A DNA stretch of 64,000 nucleotides from Acidovorax sp. 106. Its GTDB lineage: Bacteria > Pseudomonadota > Gammaproteobacteria > Burkholderiales > Burkholderiaceae_C. The stretch is taken from the NCBI RefSeq assembly GCF_003663825.1, contig NZ_RCCC01000001.1:3294501-3358500 (forward strand), written 5' to 3'. Position numbers and translations under genes: made by a program. The notes under the pieces are model-generated. The model had not been told where the DNA came from, made no database searches, and was given only the letters and a program-made list of their open reading frames with translations. Position 1 is the first letter of the stretch; each line of letters opens with the position of its first letter. This document shows positions 1-8,042 of the stretch, in pieces.

Positions 1-765
1 CGAGCCGTAGTACTCCTTGAACAGCTCACCATCCACCTCCACCGTCTTGCCGGGTGATTCTTCGTGGCCCGCAAACAGCGAGCCGATCATCACCATGCTG
101 GCGCCAAAGCGGATGCTCTTGGCAATGTCGCCGTGGCTGCGGATGCCGCCGTCGGCAATGATGGGCTTGGTGGCCACACGAGCGCACCACTTCAGCGCCG
201 ACAGCTGCCAGCCGCCCGTGCCAAACCCCGTCTTGAGCTTGGTAATGCACACCTTGCCCGGGCCCACGCCCACCTTGGTGGCGTCGGCGCCCCAGTTTTC
301 CAGGTCGATGATGGCCTCGGGGGTCGCCACATTGCCTGCGATCACGAACGCCTTGGGCAGGTGCTGCTTGAGGTAACCAATCATGTTCTTCACGCTGTCG
401 GCATGCCCGTGGGCAATGTCGATGGTGATGTACTCGGGCGTGATGCCTTGGGCCACCAACTGGTCCACCGTGTCGTAGTCGGGCTTTTTGACGCCCAGCG
501 AAATCGACGCGTAGCAGCCCTTGGCGTGCATGTCTTTAACGAACTGCAGGTTGTCCAGGTCAAAGCGGTGCATCACGTAGAAGTAGCCGTTTTGCGCCAT
601 CCAGGTGCAGATGGTTTCGTCCACCACCGTCTTCATGTTGGCAGGCACGACCGGCAGGCGAAAGCGGCGCCCGCCCAGCTCCACGCTGGCGTCGCACTCC
701 GAGCGGCTTTCCACACGGCACTTGCGGGGCAGCAGCAAAACGTTGTCGTAGTCGAAGATTTCCAT
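1..765 (-). CDS. guaC: GMP reductase, N-terminal 255 residues (runs off the left edge)
   Basis: GMP reductase converts GMP to IMP and ammonia with NADPH in purine salvage, in the cytosol. The ATG is the complement of 763-765, with a GGAG about 12 bases upstream. The visible part is most of an IMPDH/GMPR-type (beta/alpha)8 barrel. The catalytic Cys loop reads [11 protein letters not shown] (Cys about residue 173) and is followed by [10 protein letters not shown], which I associate with the Bacillus-type GMP reductase rather than IMP dehydrogenase; no CBS domains interrupt the barrel. The family is about 325 residues, so roughly 70 C-terminal residues lie outside the window. IMPDH is the main alternative but fits less well. 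Confidence 0.88.
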   Translation of the reverse strand, partial: MEIFDYDNVLLLPRKCRVESRSECDASVELGGRRFRLPVVPANMKTVVDETICTWMAQNGYFYVMHRFDLDNLQFVKDMHAKGCYASISLGVKKPDYDTVDQLVAQGITPEYITIDIAHGHADSVKNMIGYLKQHLPKAFVIAGNVATPEAIIDLENWGADATKVGVGPGKVCITKLKTGFGTGGWQLSALKWCARVATKPIIADGGIRSHGDIAKSIRFGASMVMIGSLFAGHEESPGKTVEVDGELFKEYYGS

Positions 766-968
766 GAGATTCCAAGCTCCATCAAAGGACGCGGCAAAAG
801 GATTTTTGCCACGGTGGGCGCTTGGCTTGGGACCGGCCTTGTGGGCGAGGGCGTAAGAGCCAACACCGAACCCTGGTTGCACAGGCACAAAAAACCGGGC
901 GTCAAGAAACTTGGGCCCGGTGATTGATTCTAGGCGCCTATGGCGTGCTTGTCATAACGTCGGCTGTA

Positions 969-1685
969 TTACCTGCATACAGACTGGGCTGCTGCCAGCA
1001 CACGGCCCTGCGCGTCTTGCAGCCAGCCCACCATGTGCAGTCGCTCGGGCTGGGCGCCGGTGGGGATGCGCATGGGGCGGTTCTCCATCCAGTGGAAATG
1101 CTCATTTTTTGATAGCTGGCTGCGCTGGTTCCATGAGCCATAGAGCATGTTTCTGACCAAATTCCGCGCCACCGCCGTGCCGTCGCTGCCTGCGGGCACG
1201 GCCTCTACCAGCAACAGGTGGTACTGCCAGCCTTCAACGGGCAGCGCCACGCCGGGTGGGCGGGCCAGCGCAATGCCCGTGCCCAGGTAGTCATTGATGG
1301 GCGGCCCGTTGGCCACCCGCAGGCGCAGCGGGCGGGCAGGGGGCTGCACAGGCGACACCGCCACATCGGTGCCGGCCGGAGCCGGGCGGCCCAGCGCCTG
1401 CAAGCGCTGCACGGCGTCGCTGGTGGCTGCGGCAGACAGTGGCGCGTCATCTCCCTGCGCGCTGGGCACGATCCAGTCCAGCACCACGGTGGTCGTTGCC
1501 GATGGCGCAGGCGCCGCCGGGTCGGCCCAGCAGGCCTCGCAGTCGGCGCTGATGAAGCGTTCAAACAGCGCAGTGGGGCGCACGGTGCCATCGCTGCTGC
1601 AACTGGCCTGGGCTGCCGCGTAGGGTGCGTGGCATGCCAGGACGGCTGTGGCAAACGTGCTGGCAACAAAGGCAAGGGGTTTCAT
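969..1685 (-). CDS. secreted protein of unknown function with a CxxC motif
   Basis: Unrecognised 238-residue exported protein. The chosen start gives a clean signal peptide (MKPLAFVAS..., ending in the AxA-like stretch YAAAQA near residue 26); an ATG three codons upstream (1694) is an alternative. After the signal comes FERFISADCEACWAD with C49 and C52, which resembles the CxxC of thioredoxin-like exported proteins such as DUF1223, but the rest does not clearly match. It is divergent from uvrD, with only 38 bases between the start codons, so the two promoters must overlap or lie inside coding sequence. A stretch near 1097-1128 resembles half of the palindromic repeat seen elsewhere in the window. 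Confidence 0.6.
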   Translation of the reverse strand: MKPLAFVASTFATAVLACHAPYAAAQASCSSDGTVRPTALFERFISADCEACWADPAAPAPSATTTVVLDWIVPSAQGDDAPLSAAATSDAVQRLQALGRPAPAGTDVAVSPVQPPARPLRLRVANGPPINDYLGTGIALARPPGVALPVEGWQYHLLLVEAVPAGSDGTAVARNLVRNMLYGSWNQRSQLSKNEHFHWMENRPMRIPTGAQPERLHMVGWLQDAQGRVLAAAQSVCR

Positions 1686-1723
1686 GCGGGCCATGGGGTG
1701 GGGTGGCTTTCTACAATGGGCAC

Positions 1724-4177
1724 ATGTTCCCACAAGATATGTTCTCGGACGCGCCCGACAGCGGCGCGCCCCCTGCCCCGGCCGCTGCGGCGGGCCTCTC
1801 GCCCCTGTTGCACAACCTCAACCCCGAACAGCTCGCCGCCGTCACCCTGCCCGCAGGCCACGCGCTGATCCTGGCGGGCGCGGGCTCGGGCAAGACCCGT
1901 GTGCTCACCACCCGCATCGCCTGGCTGCTGCAAAACGGGCACGCCACGCCCGGCGGCATCCTGGCCGTCACCTTTACCAACAAGGCCGCCAAGGAGATGG
2001 TGGCCCGCCTCTCGGCCATGCTGCCCGTGAACGTGCGCGGCATGTGGATTGGCACCTTCCACGGCCTGTGCAACCGGCTTTTGCGCGCCCACCACAAGGC
2101 GGCGGGGCTAGCGCAGACCTTCCAGATTCTGGACACGCAAGACCAGCTCTCGGCCATCAAGCGCCTGTGCAAGCAGCACAACGTGGACGACGAGCGCTTT
2201 CCGCCCAAGCAGCTGTCGTACTTCATTGCCAATTGCAAGGAAGAAGGCCTGCGCCCTGCAGATGTGGAAGCGCACGACAGTGACGCCCGCAAGAAGGTCG
2301 AGATCTACCAGCTCTACGAAGAACAATGCCAGCGCGAAGGCGTGGTGGACTTTGGCGAGCTGATGCTGCGCTCTTACGAGCTGCTGCGCGACAACGACCC
2401 AATCCGCGAGCACTACCAGCGCCGCTTTGCCCACATCCTGGTCGATGAGTTCCAGGACACCAACAAGCTGCAATACGCCTGGCTCAAGCAACTGGCGGGC
2501 AACGACGTGGGCGGGCGCTACGAGGCGCGCGGTAGCGTGATTGCCGTGGGCGACGACGACCAGAGCATCTACGCCTTTCGTGGCGCGCGCGTGGGCAACA
2601 TGACCGACTTCGTGCGCGAGTTCGATGTGCAGCGCCAGATCAAACTCGAGCAAAACTACCGCAGCTACAGCAACATCCTCGACTCGGCCAACGCCCTCAT
2701 CAGCCACAACAGCCGCCGCCTGGGCAAAAACCTGCGCACCACGCAGGGCGCAGGCGAGCCCGTGCGCGTGTACGAGGCCAGCTCCGACCTGGCCGAGGCG
2801 CAGTGGATGGTCGATGAGATCAAGCAACTGGTTCGCAGCGACGGGTTTGATCGCAAGGAAATCGCCGTGCTCTACCGCAGCAATGCGCAAAGCCGGGTGA
2901 TCGAATCGGCGCTGTTCAATGCCAGCGTGCCCTACCGCGTGTACGGCGGCCTGCGCTTTTTCGAGCGCGCTGAAATCAAGCACGCATTGGCGTATCTGCG
3001 CCTTTTGGAGAACCCGCACGACGACACCAGCTTCACCCGCGTGGTCAACTTTCCGCCGCGCGGCATTGGCGCGCGCAGCATTGAGGTGCTGCAAGACGCC
3101 GCCCGCACCGCTGGCTGCTCGTTGCACGACGCCGTGAGCGCCGTGCCCGGCAAGGCTGGAACCAACTTCAAGGCGTTCGTTGCCATGGTCGACGTGCTGC
3201 GTGAGCAGACTGAAGGGCAGAATCTGCGCAGCATCATCGAGCAGGTGCTTGAAACCACCGGCTTGGTCGAGCACTTTCGCACCGAAAAAGAAGGCGCCGA
3301 CCGCATCGAGAACTTGCAGGAACTCGTTAACGCCGCCGAGAGCTTTGTCACCCAGGAAGGCTTTGGCCGCGACGCGGTGGCGCTGCCGCTGGACGAGCAT
3401 GGCACACCGCTCACCCAAAGCGTGGTTAGCCAAGGGATCAACCCCAACGCCCCCATGCTCGACGAGCCTTTGAAGCCCGCCGTAGCGGGCATCGTCGACG
3501 CCGACACGGGCGAAACCCTCTCGCCCCTGGCCGCCTTCCTCACCCACGCTGCGCTTGAGGCCGGCGACAACCAGGCCCAGGCCGGGCAAGACGCCGTGCA
3601 GCTCATGACCGTGCACGCCAGCAAGGGCCTGGAGTTCGACGGTGTGTTCATCGGCGGCATGGAAGAGGGCCTGTTCCCGCACGACAACGCGTCGAGCGAC
3701 CGCGACGGCCTGGAAGAAGAGCGCCGCCTGATGTACGTGGCCATCACCCGTGCCCGCAAGCGCCTGTACCTCAGCCACTCGCAAACGCGCATGCTGCACG
3801 GCCAGACGCGCTACAACGTCAAGAGCCGCTTCTTTGACGAATTGCCCGAAGAGTGCCTCAAGTGGATCACGCCCAAGCAGCAGGGTTTTGGCGCCTATGC
3901 TCCTAATTCAGGAGCTGGCAGCGCTTATGGATCAAGCGCTAGAGGCAATTTTGGCTTCAAGTCTGAAACCTTTGCCAGCCCCCCCGTGCCCCCGCAAAAA
4001 GCCGCACCCTCGCACGGCCTGCGCGCAGGCATTGCCGTGTTCCACACCAAGTTTGGCGAAGGCAAAGTGCTGGCCATTGAAGGCACGGGTGACGACGCCC
4101 GCGCCCAGGTCAACTTCCCGCGCCACGGCACCAAATGGCTAGCGTTGAGTGTGGCCAAGCTGACGGTGGTGGACTGA
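1724..4177 (+). CDS. uvrD: UvrD/PcrA-type superfamily 1 DNA helicase
   Basis: 3'-5' ATP-dependent DNA helicase of nucleotide excision and mismatch repair. All SF1A motifs are visible: Walker A AGAGSGKT (residues 51-58), VTFTNKAAKEM, GTFHGLCNRLLR, the DEFQDTN Walker B box, VGDDDQSIYAFRGA, LEQNYRS, LMTVHASKGLEFDGVF and the final MYVAITRARKRLYL. A C-terminal Tudor-like UvrD domain (FHTKFGEGKVLAIEG...) ends the protein. At 817 residues it is longer than the usual 720-750, because of an insert around residues 575-610 and a linker near 720-744 that is encoded by a palindromic repeat. The open frame extends further 5', but ATG 1724 is the first start that clears the divergent gene; ATG 1739 is another option. 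Confidence 0.95.
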   Translation: MFPQDMFSDAPDSGAPPAPAAAAGLSPLLHNLNPEQLAAVTLPAGHALILAGAGSGKTRVLTTRIAWLLQNGHATPGGILAVTFTNKAAKEMVARLSAMLPVNVRGMWIGTFHGLCNRLLRAHHKAAGLAQTFQILDTQDQLSAIKRLCKQHNVDDERFPPKQLSYFIANCKEEGLRPADVEAHDSDARKKVEIYQLYEEQCQREGVVDFGELMLRSYELLRDNDPIREHYQRRFAHILVDEFQDTNKLQYAWLKQLAGNDVGGRYEARGSVIAVGDDDQSIYAFRGARVGNMTDFVREFDVQRQIKLEQNYRSYSNILDSANALISHNSRRLGKNLRTTQGAGEPVRVYEASSDLAEAQWMVDEIKQLVRSDGFDRKEIAVLYRSNAQSRVIESALFNASVPYRVYGGLRFFERAEIKHALAYLRLLENPHDDTSFTRVVNFPPRGIGARSIEVLQDAARTAGCSLHDAVSAVPGKAGTNFKAFVAMVDVLREQTEGQNLRSIIEQVLETTGLVEHFRTEKEGADRIENLQELVNAAESFVTQEGFGRDAVALPLDEHGTPLTQSVVSQGINPNAPMLDEPLKPAVAGIVDADTGETLSPLAAFLTHAALEAGDNQAQAGQDAVQLMTVHASKGLEFDGVFIGGMEEGLFPHDNASSDRDGLEEERRLMYVAITRARKRLYLSHSQTRMLHGQTRYNVKSRFFDELPEECLKWITPKQQGFGAYAPNSGAGSAYGSSARGNFGFKSETFASPPVPPQKAAPSHGLRAGIAVFHTKFGEGKVLAIEGTGDDARAQVNFPRHGTKWLALSVAKLTVVD
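3885..3955. repeat. palindromic AGCGCT repeat inside the uvrD coding sequence
   Basis: The stretch contains GGAGCTGGCAGCGCTTATGG followed by ATCAAGCGCTAGAGGCAATT, the same two-armed layout (AGCGCT, short loop, AGCGCT, AT-rich flanks) as the intergenic repeats at 7950, 9601, 14033 and 46250. Here it is in frame and encodes the Gly/Ser/Ala-rich linker between the helicase core and the C-terminal UvrD domain. What is seen is the similarity; that a repeat was inserted and kept as coding sequence is inference. Confidence 0.75.
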
Positions 4178-4184
4178 CGCTGAC

Positions 4185-4631
4185 ATGAAGCGCTTGCCAA
4201 GCATGGCACTTCCGCCCGATCTGCAATGGCGCACGCAGTGGCGTGAATGCCTGCGGCCATGGAAGCTGGCCACGCTGGCGTTGGGCATTGGCCTGCTGCT
4301 GTTGGGAGCAGAGCTGACGCCCGCCCCAGACTGGGACGTGCCCATCAGCTTCATCATGGGGCTGCTGGCCTACGCCACCGCGCCCTGGAGCCTGCGGGTA
4401 CTGGTGCGGCGCCATTGGCGCGCCTTGCCGTTGGCGCTGTTTCTGGCTTGGTTGACTGTGGACGGCTGCTACGCCCTCTACTGGTCTTTGAAAGACCCCG
4501 CCGCGCTGGCCCTGATGCGGGATGTGAACTTTCCCGCATCGCTGTCGCTGTATGGCATGTGTGGGCTGGGGTGGCTGTACCAGGGCTCGTTGCGTCAGGC
4601 CTGGCAGGCGCTGAAGCAGCCTGCCCGGTAG
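4185..4631 (+). CDS. small integral membrane protein, unknown
   Basis: Unrecognised 148-residue protein starting eight bases after the uvrD stop, so probably co-transcribed with it. Four hydrophobic segments are visible, at about residues 28-45, 52-72, 80-98 and 117-135, with Arg-rich loops (RRHWR) between them, which suggests a four-helix inner-membrane protein. No catalytic motif is apparent. The 251 bases that follow, before the hsdR start, show no gene. Confidence 0.6.
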   Translation: MKRLPSMALPPDLQWRTQWRECLRPWKLATLALGIGLLLLGAELTPAPDWDVPISFIMGLLAYATAPWSLRVLVRRHWRALPLALFLAWLTVDGCYALYWSLKDPAALALMRDVNFPASLSLYGMCGLGWLYQGSLRQAWQALKQPAR

Positions 4632-4882
4632 TTGTCGCCATCAGCCTCTCATCGCCAGCCCGTTCAAACAAACGCCCGATCCTCCAGCCACTGCGTGCTG
4701 ACCAGGCGACGCTCTCGCGCACAGGGCAACGTCCTGCTCCACGGCACCGGGTTGTTGGCGTTGATCTTGGCCAAACTGACTGTGTTGGATGGAGCGCGAA
4801 AGCTGGGCCCTGGCACGGCGATGGGTCGGGCAGGGCGGGTTATGCTGTGGCCCCAGTTAACATTTGGACACCAACGGGCCCG

Positions 4883-7800
4883 ATGAGTACGAGCAACTTC
4901 AGTTTTCTGACCTCCCACTCCCCCTTGCTGGCCGAGCTGGGCGCCACCGCCGAACGCCTCTACCCCTACGACCCCGCCAGTTGCGTCCTCAAGCTGCGCC
5001 TGCTGGCCGAAAGCCTCACGCAAGAGGTGGCTGACCGCATTGGCCTCACGGTGGGCCAAAGCACCCAGGCCGAGCTGCTGCGCGCCGTGGACCAGCGCCT
5101 GGGGCTGGACGCGCAGGTGCGCCAGATGTTGCATGTGCTGCGCCAGCGCGGCAACGAGGCCGCGCACCAGGTCAACCACCGCATTGGCTACCGCGAGGGG
5201 CTCGAATCCCTCAAGCTCGCCCGCGAGCTGGCCCTGTGGTTCCACCGCACCTTTGGCAACGCGCCGCAGTTCAAGCCCGGCCCGTTTGTCCTGCCCGACG
5301 ACCCCAGCCAAAAGCTCGTCACCCTGCAGCGGCAAATCACCGCGCTGCAAGGCCAACTGCAGCAAACCCAGACCGCCCAAGCGGCCCAGGCAGAACTGGC
5401 CCAACTGCTCGAAGCCCAGGCCGCGCAAGAGCGCGACATGGCCCAGCGCGCGCAAGAAGAGCGCGCCATTTACGAACAACTGGCCGAAGACGCCAGCCAG
5501 CGCCTGGCCGACCTGCAAACAGCCCTGCAAGAACGCCAGCGCGCCGACGCCGCAGCCAAGGCCGCAGCCCCCGCAGCCACCATAGCCACCATAGCCACCA
5601 TAGCCACCACAGCCACCACAGCCACCACAGCCACCACAGCGCAGGGCGACGCCGCTGCCCTGCGCCTGTGGGCCGAGCGCTCAGCCCAGGCCGCCCAGCA
5701 AGTGCAGATGGACGAGGCCGCCACCCGGCTGCTGATCGACCAACAGCTCATCGACGCTGGCTGGGAGGCCGACACCGTCCACAGCACCCACGCCCGAGGC
5801 GCCCGCCCCGAAAAAGGCAAAAACAAAGCCATTGCCGAGTGGCCCACCCAGGGCAAGCAAAGCGCCGACTACATCCTGTTTGCCGGGCTCACCCCCATTG
5901 CAGCGGTCGAGGCCAAGCGCCTGAACACCAACGTGGCGGGCAAAATTCCGCAGGCCGAGCGCTACGCCCGGGGCCTGCCATTGGCCCCTGAGCACCAGCC
6001 CGCCTGGGCGGTGGAGGGCCGCGCCGCCCCCTGGCCCGATGGCGAAGGCGGCAGCTTTCAGTTGCCGTTTGTGTACTCGTGCAATGGCCGCCCGCTCATC
6101 AAGCAAAGCCCCGAGGCCAGCGGCACCTGGCACCGCGACGTGCGCCAAACCGCCAACCTGCGCAAGGTGCTGCCCGGCTTTCACTCGCCCCAGGGCCTGC
6201 TCGACCAACTCACCCGCTCCAAAGCCGACGCCCAGGCCCGCTTGGCGCAAGAGAGCTTTGCCTACCTGCGCCTGCGCGACTACCAGGTCAAAGCCATTGC
6301 GGCCGTCGAAGCGGCCTTGGCCCAGGGCCAAAGCAACTGCCTGCTCGCCATGGCCACCGGCACCGGCAAAACCCGCACCATCATTGGCCTGATGTACCGG
6401 TTCTTGAAGGCCGAGCGCTTTCGCCGCATCTTGTTTTTGGTGGACCGCACCGCCCTGGGCACCCAGGCCATGGACAACTTCAATGAAGCCCCGCTGGAGC
6501 AAGACCAGCCCCTGTCCAAGATCTACAACATTGCCGACCTGGGCGACATGGCCGCCCAGGCCGAAACCCGCGTGCAAGTGGCCACCGTGCAGGCCATGGC
6601 GCGCCGCATTTTGGGCAGCGACAACCCGCCCCCGCTCGATGCCTACGACTGCATCATCGTGGACGAAGCCCACCGTGGCTACACGCTCGACCAAGACATG
6701 ACCGAGGGCGAACTCGCCCTGCGCGACCCGGCCCAGTACCTCAGCAGCTACCGCCGCGTGCTCGACTACTTTGACGCCGCCAAAATCGGCCTGACTGCCA
6801 CCCCCGCCCAGCACACCAGCGAGATTTTTGGCAAACCGGTCTACACCTACTCCTACCGCGAAGCCGTGGCCGACGACTGGCTCATCGACTACGAGCCGCC
6901 CATCCGCTACGAAACCCTGCTCAGCAAGCACGGCATCCACTTCGCCAAGGGCGACACGGTAGAGAGCCTGAACCTCAGCACCGGCGAGATCGAAGCCGCC
7001 GAGCTCGACGACGAGCTGCACTTTGAGGTGGAGAGCTTCAACCGCCGCGTCATCAACGAAGACTTCAACCGCATCATCTGCGAGCAACTGGCCCAGGAGC
7101 TGGACCCGCTGGGCGAAGAAAAAACCATGGTTTTTTGCGCCACCGATGCGCACGCCGACATGGTGGTGCGCCTGCTGGGCCAGGCGTTTGAGGGCATCTA
7201 CGGCGAGCAATACAACCAGGCCGCCGTGCAAAAAATCACCGGCGCGTGTGACAAGGTAGACCAGCTGATTCGCCGCTACAAAAACGAACGCTTTCCCAGC
7301 ATCGCCGTCACCGTAGACCTGCTCACCACCGGCATCGACGTGCCCGCCATCTGCCACTTGGTGTTCATGCGCCGGGTGAAGTCGCGCATCTTGTACGAGC
7401 AGATGATTGGCCGCGCCACCCGCCGCTGCGACGACATTGGCAAAACCGTCTTCAAGATTTACGACCCGGTGGACCTGTACGCCACCCTGCAAAGCGTCAA
7501 CACCATGAAGCCGCTGGTCAAAAACCCGCAGGTCGACATGGAGCAACTGCTCGACGAACTGAACCACCCCACCGCCTACACCGCCCCCGGCAGCGCACCT
7601 GGCCGCAGCCACGCGCACGACGTGCTCGACGAGCTGAACCAAAAGCTCATGCGCGTGCTGCGCAGCGCCCAGCACAAGGCCGACAAACACCCTGCGCTGA
7701 AAGAGCGGCTGGACGCGCTAGAGCAGCAATGGGGCGTGCCGCCTGTAGAGCTGCACCGCCACCCGCCTCACCCCCGCGCTGTTGGCCAAGGCCTTTCGCG

Positions 7801-7996
7801 GCGAGCTGGTGCCGCAAGACCCGAACGACGAGCCCGCCGCCGAGCTGCTGCGCCGCCTGCAGGCCCAGCGCGCCACGGCGGCGCCCGCGTCCAAAGCCGG
7901 TGCGGGCAGGGGGCGGGGCCGCAAGGCGGCGGCTGTGGCCGATATGTAGTGAAAATGGCCGCCAGCACTTATAAAACAAGCGCTGGTAGCTACTGA
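4883..7996 (+). CDS. hsdR: type I restriction endonuclease subunit R, C-terminus replaced
   Basis: HsdR-type translocase and nuclease of a type I restriction system. In order: a DUF4145-like N-terminus (residues 1-130), a Gln/Ala-rich coiled coil (about 140-225), a Thr/Ile/Ala tandem repeat (232-252), an HSDR_N nuclease core with SADYILF and the catalytic EAK of AAVEAKRLN (about 327-345), then the motor with Walker A ATGTGKT (near 490), the DEAH box (near 592), GLTATP, and a helicase C domain ending QMIGRATRRC. HsdR-like sequence stops near 7755 (WGVPPVELHRH). The last about 80 codons read an hsdS tail in the wrong frame and then an intergenic repeat, which supplies the stop. ATG 4883 is chosen because homology begins there. 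No hsdM is present, so classical restriction is unlikely; the motor and nuclease could still be made. Confidence 0.85.
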   Translation: MSTSNFSFLTSHSPLLAELGATAERLYPYDPASCVLKLRLLAESLTQEVADRIGLTVGQSTQAELLRAVDQRLGLDAQVRQMLHVLRQRGNEAAHQVNHRIGYREGLESLKLARELALWFHRTFGNAPQFKPGPFVLPDDPSQKLVTLQRQITALQGQLQQTQTAQAAQAELAQLLEAQAAQERDMAQRAQEERAIYEQLAEDASQRLADLQTALQERQRADAAAKAAAPAATIATIATIATTATTATTATTAQGDAAALRLWAERSAQAAQQVQMDEAATRLLIDQQLIDAGWEADTVHSTHARGARPEKGKNKAIAEWPTQGKQSADYILFAGLTPIAAVEAKRLNTNVAGKIPQAERYARGLPLAPEHQPAWAVEGRAAPWPDGEGGSFQLPFVYSCNGRPLIKQSPEASGTWHRDVRQTANLRKVLPGFHSPQGLLDQLTRSKADAQARLAQESFAYLRLRDYQVKAIAAVEAALAQGQSNCLLAMATGTGKTRTIIGLMYRFLKAERFRRILFLVDRTALGTQAMDNFNEAPLEQDQPLSKIYNIADLGDMAAQAETRVQVATVQAMARRILGSDNPPPLDAYDCIIVDEAHRGYTLDQDMTEGELALRDPAQYLSSYRRVLDYFDAAKIGLTATPAQHTSEIFGKPVYTYSYREAVADDWLIDYEPPIRYETLLSKHGIHFAKGDTVESLNLSTGEIEAAELDDELHFEVESFNRRVINEDFNRIICEQLAQELDPLGEEKTMVFCATDAHADMVVRLLGQAFEGIYGEQYNQAAVQKITGACDKVDQLIRRYKNERFPSIAVTVDLLTTGIDVPAICHLVFMRRVKSRILYEQMIGRATRRCDDIGKTVFKIYDPVDLYATLQSVNTMKPLVKNPQVDMEQLLDELNHPTAYTAPGSAPGRSHAHDVLDELNQKLMRVLRSAQHKADKHPALKERLDALEQQWGVPPVELHRHPPHPRAVGQGLSRRAGAARPERRARRRAAAPPAGPARHGGARVQSRCGQGAGPQGGGCGRYVVKMAASTYKTSAGSY
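5576..5638 (+). repeat. 9-bp tandem repeat (7 units) inside hsdR
   Basis: Three GCCACCATA units followed by four GCCACCACA units, without gaps. They encode Ala-Thr-Ile x3 and Ala-Thr-Thr x4, a flexible linker between the coiled coil and the nuclease domain. The unit is a multiple of three, so changes in copy number would keep the frame. Confidence 0.95.
7749..7949 (+). pseudogene. hsdS: 3' remnant of an hsdS specificity-subunit gene
   Basis: In the frame offset from hsdR (codons starting at 7764) the DNA encodes RLTPALLAKAFRGELVPQDP and then NDEPAAELLRRLQAQR, ending in a Lys/Arg/Ala tail and TAG at 7947-7949. ALLAKAFRGELVPQDPNDEPA is the characteristic C-terminus of type I specificity subunits. 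No start codon, target-recognition domain or upstream part remains; a stop in this frame at 7746-7748 bounds it. The simplest reading is a deletion that removed the 3' end of hsdR and nearly all of a downstream hsdS, joining them near 7755-7764. Confidence 0.82.
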
Positions 7997-8008
7997 TTTG
8001 ATAGTGAA
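7950..8008. repeat. palindromic AGCGCT repeat
   Basis: AAAATGGCCGCCAGCACTTA, a short loop, then AAGCGCTGGTAGCTACTGAT. It lies directly after the hsdS remnant stop, provides the stop codon of the hsdR frame (7994-7996), and sits just upstream of the DUF5655 gene. Confidence 0.85.
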
Positions 8009-8042
8009 TGATGCATTACCACCAGAACGGGAACCGCGTGGC

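Noticed and set aside
2108..3799. 563-codon open frame antisense to uvrD
   Set aside because: It lies wholly opposite a gene with complete SF1 helicase motifs, has no recognisable domains and has the Val/His/Ala-rich look of antisense frames in GC-rich DNA.
4247..4882. 212-codon 5' extension of hsdR
   Set aside because: It overlaps the small membrane-protein gene and has no family similarity; HsdR homology begins at 4883.
5681..7690. 669-codon open frame antisense to hsdR
   Set aside because: Gly/Val/His-rich shadow of the HsdR frame with no domain or ribosome-binding site.
7729..7974. hsdR C-terminal change read as a simple sequencing frameshift
   Set aside because: Correcting the frame at 7755 gives an HsdS tail, not the HsdR C-terminus, so a deletion fits better than an indel error.
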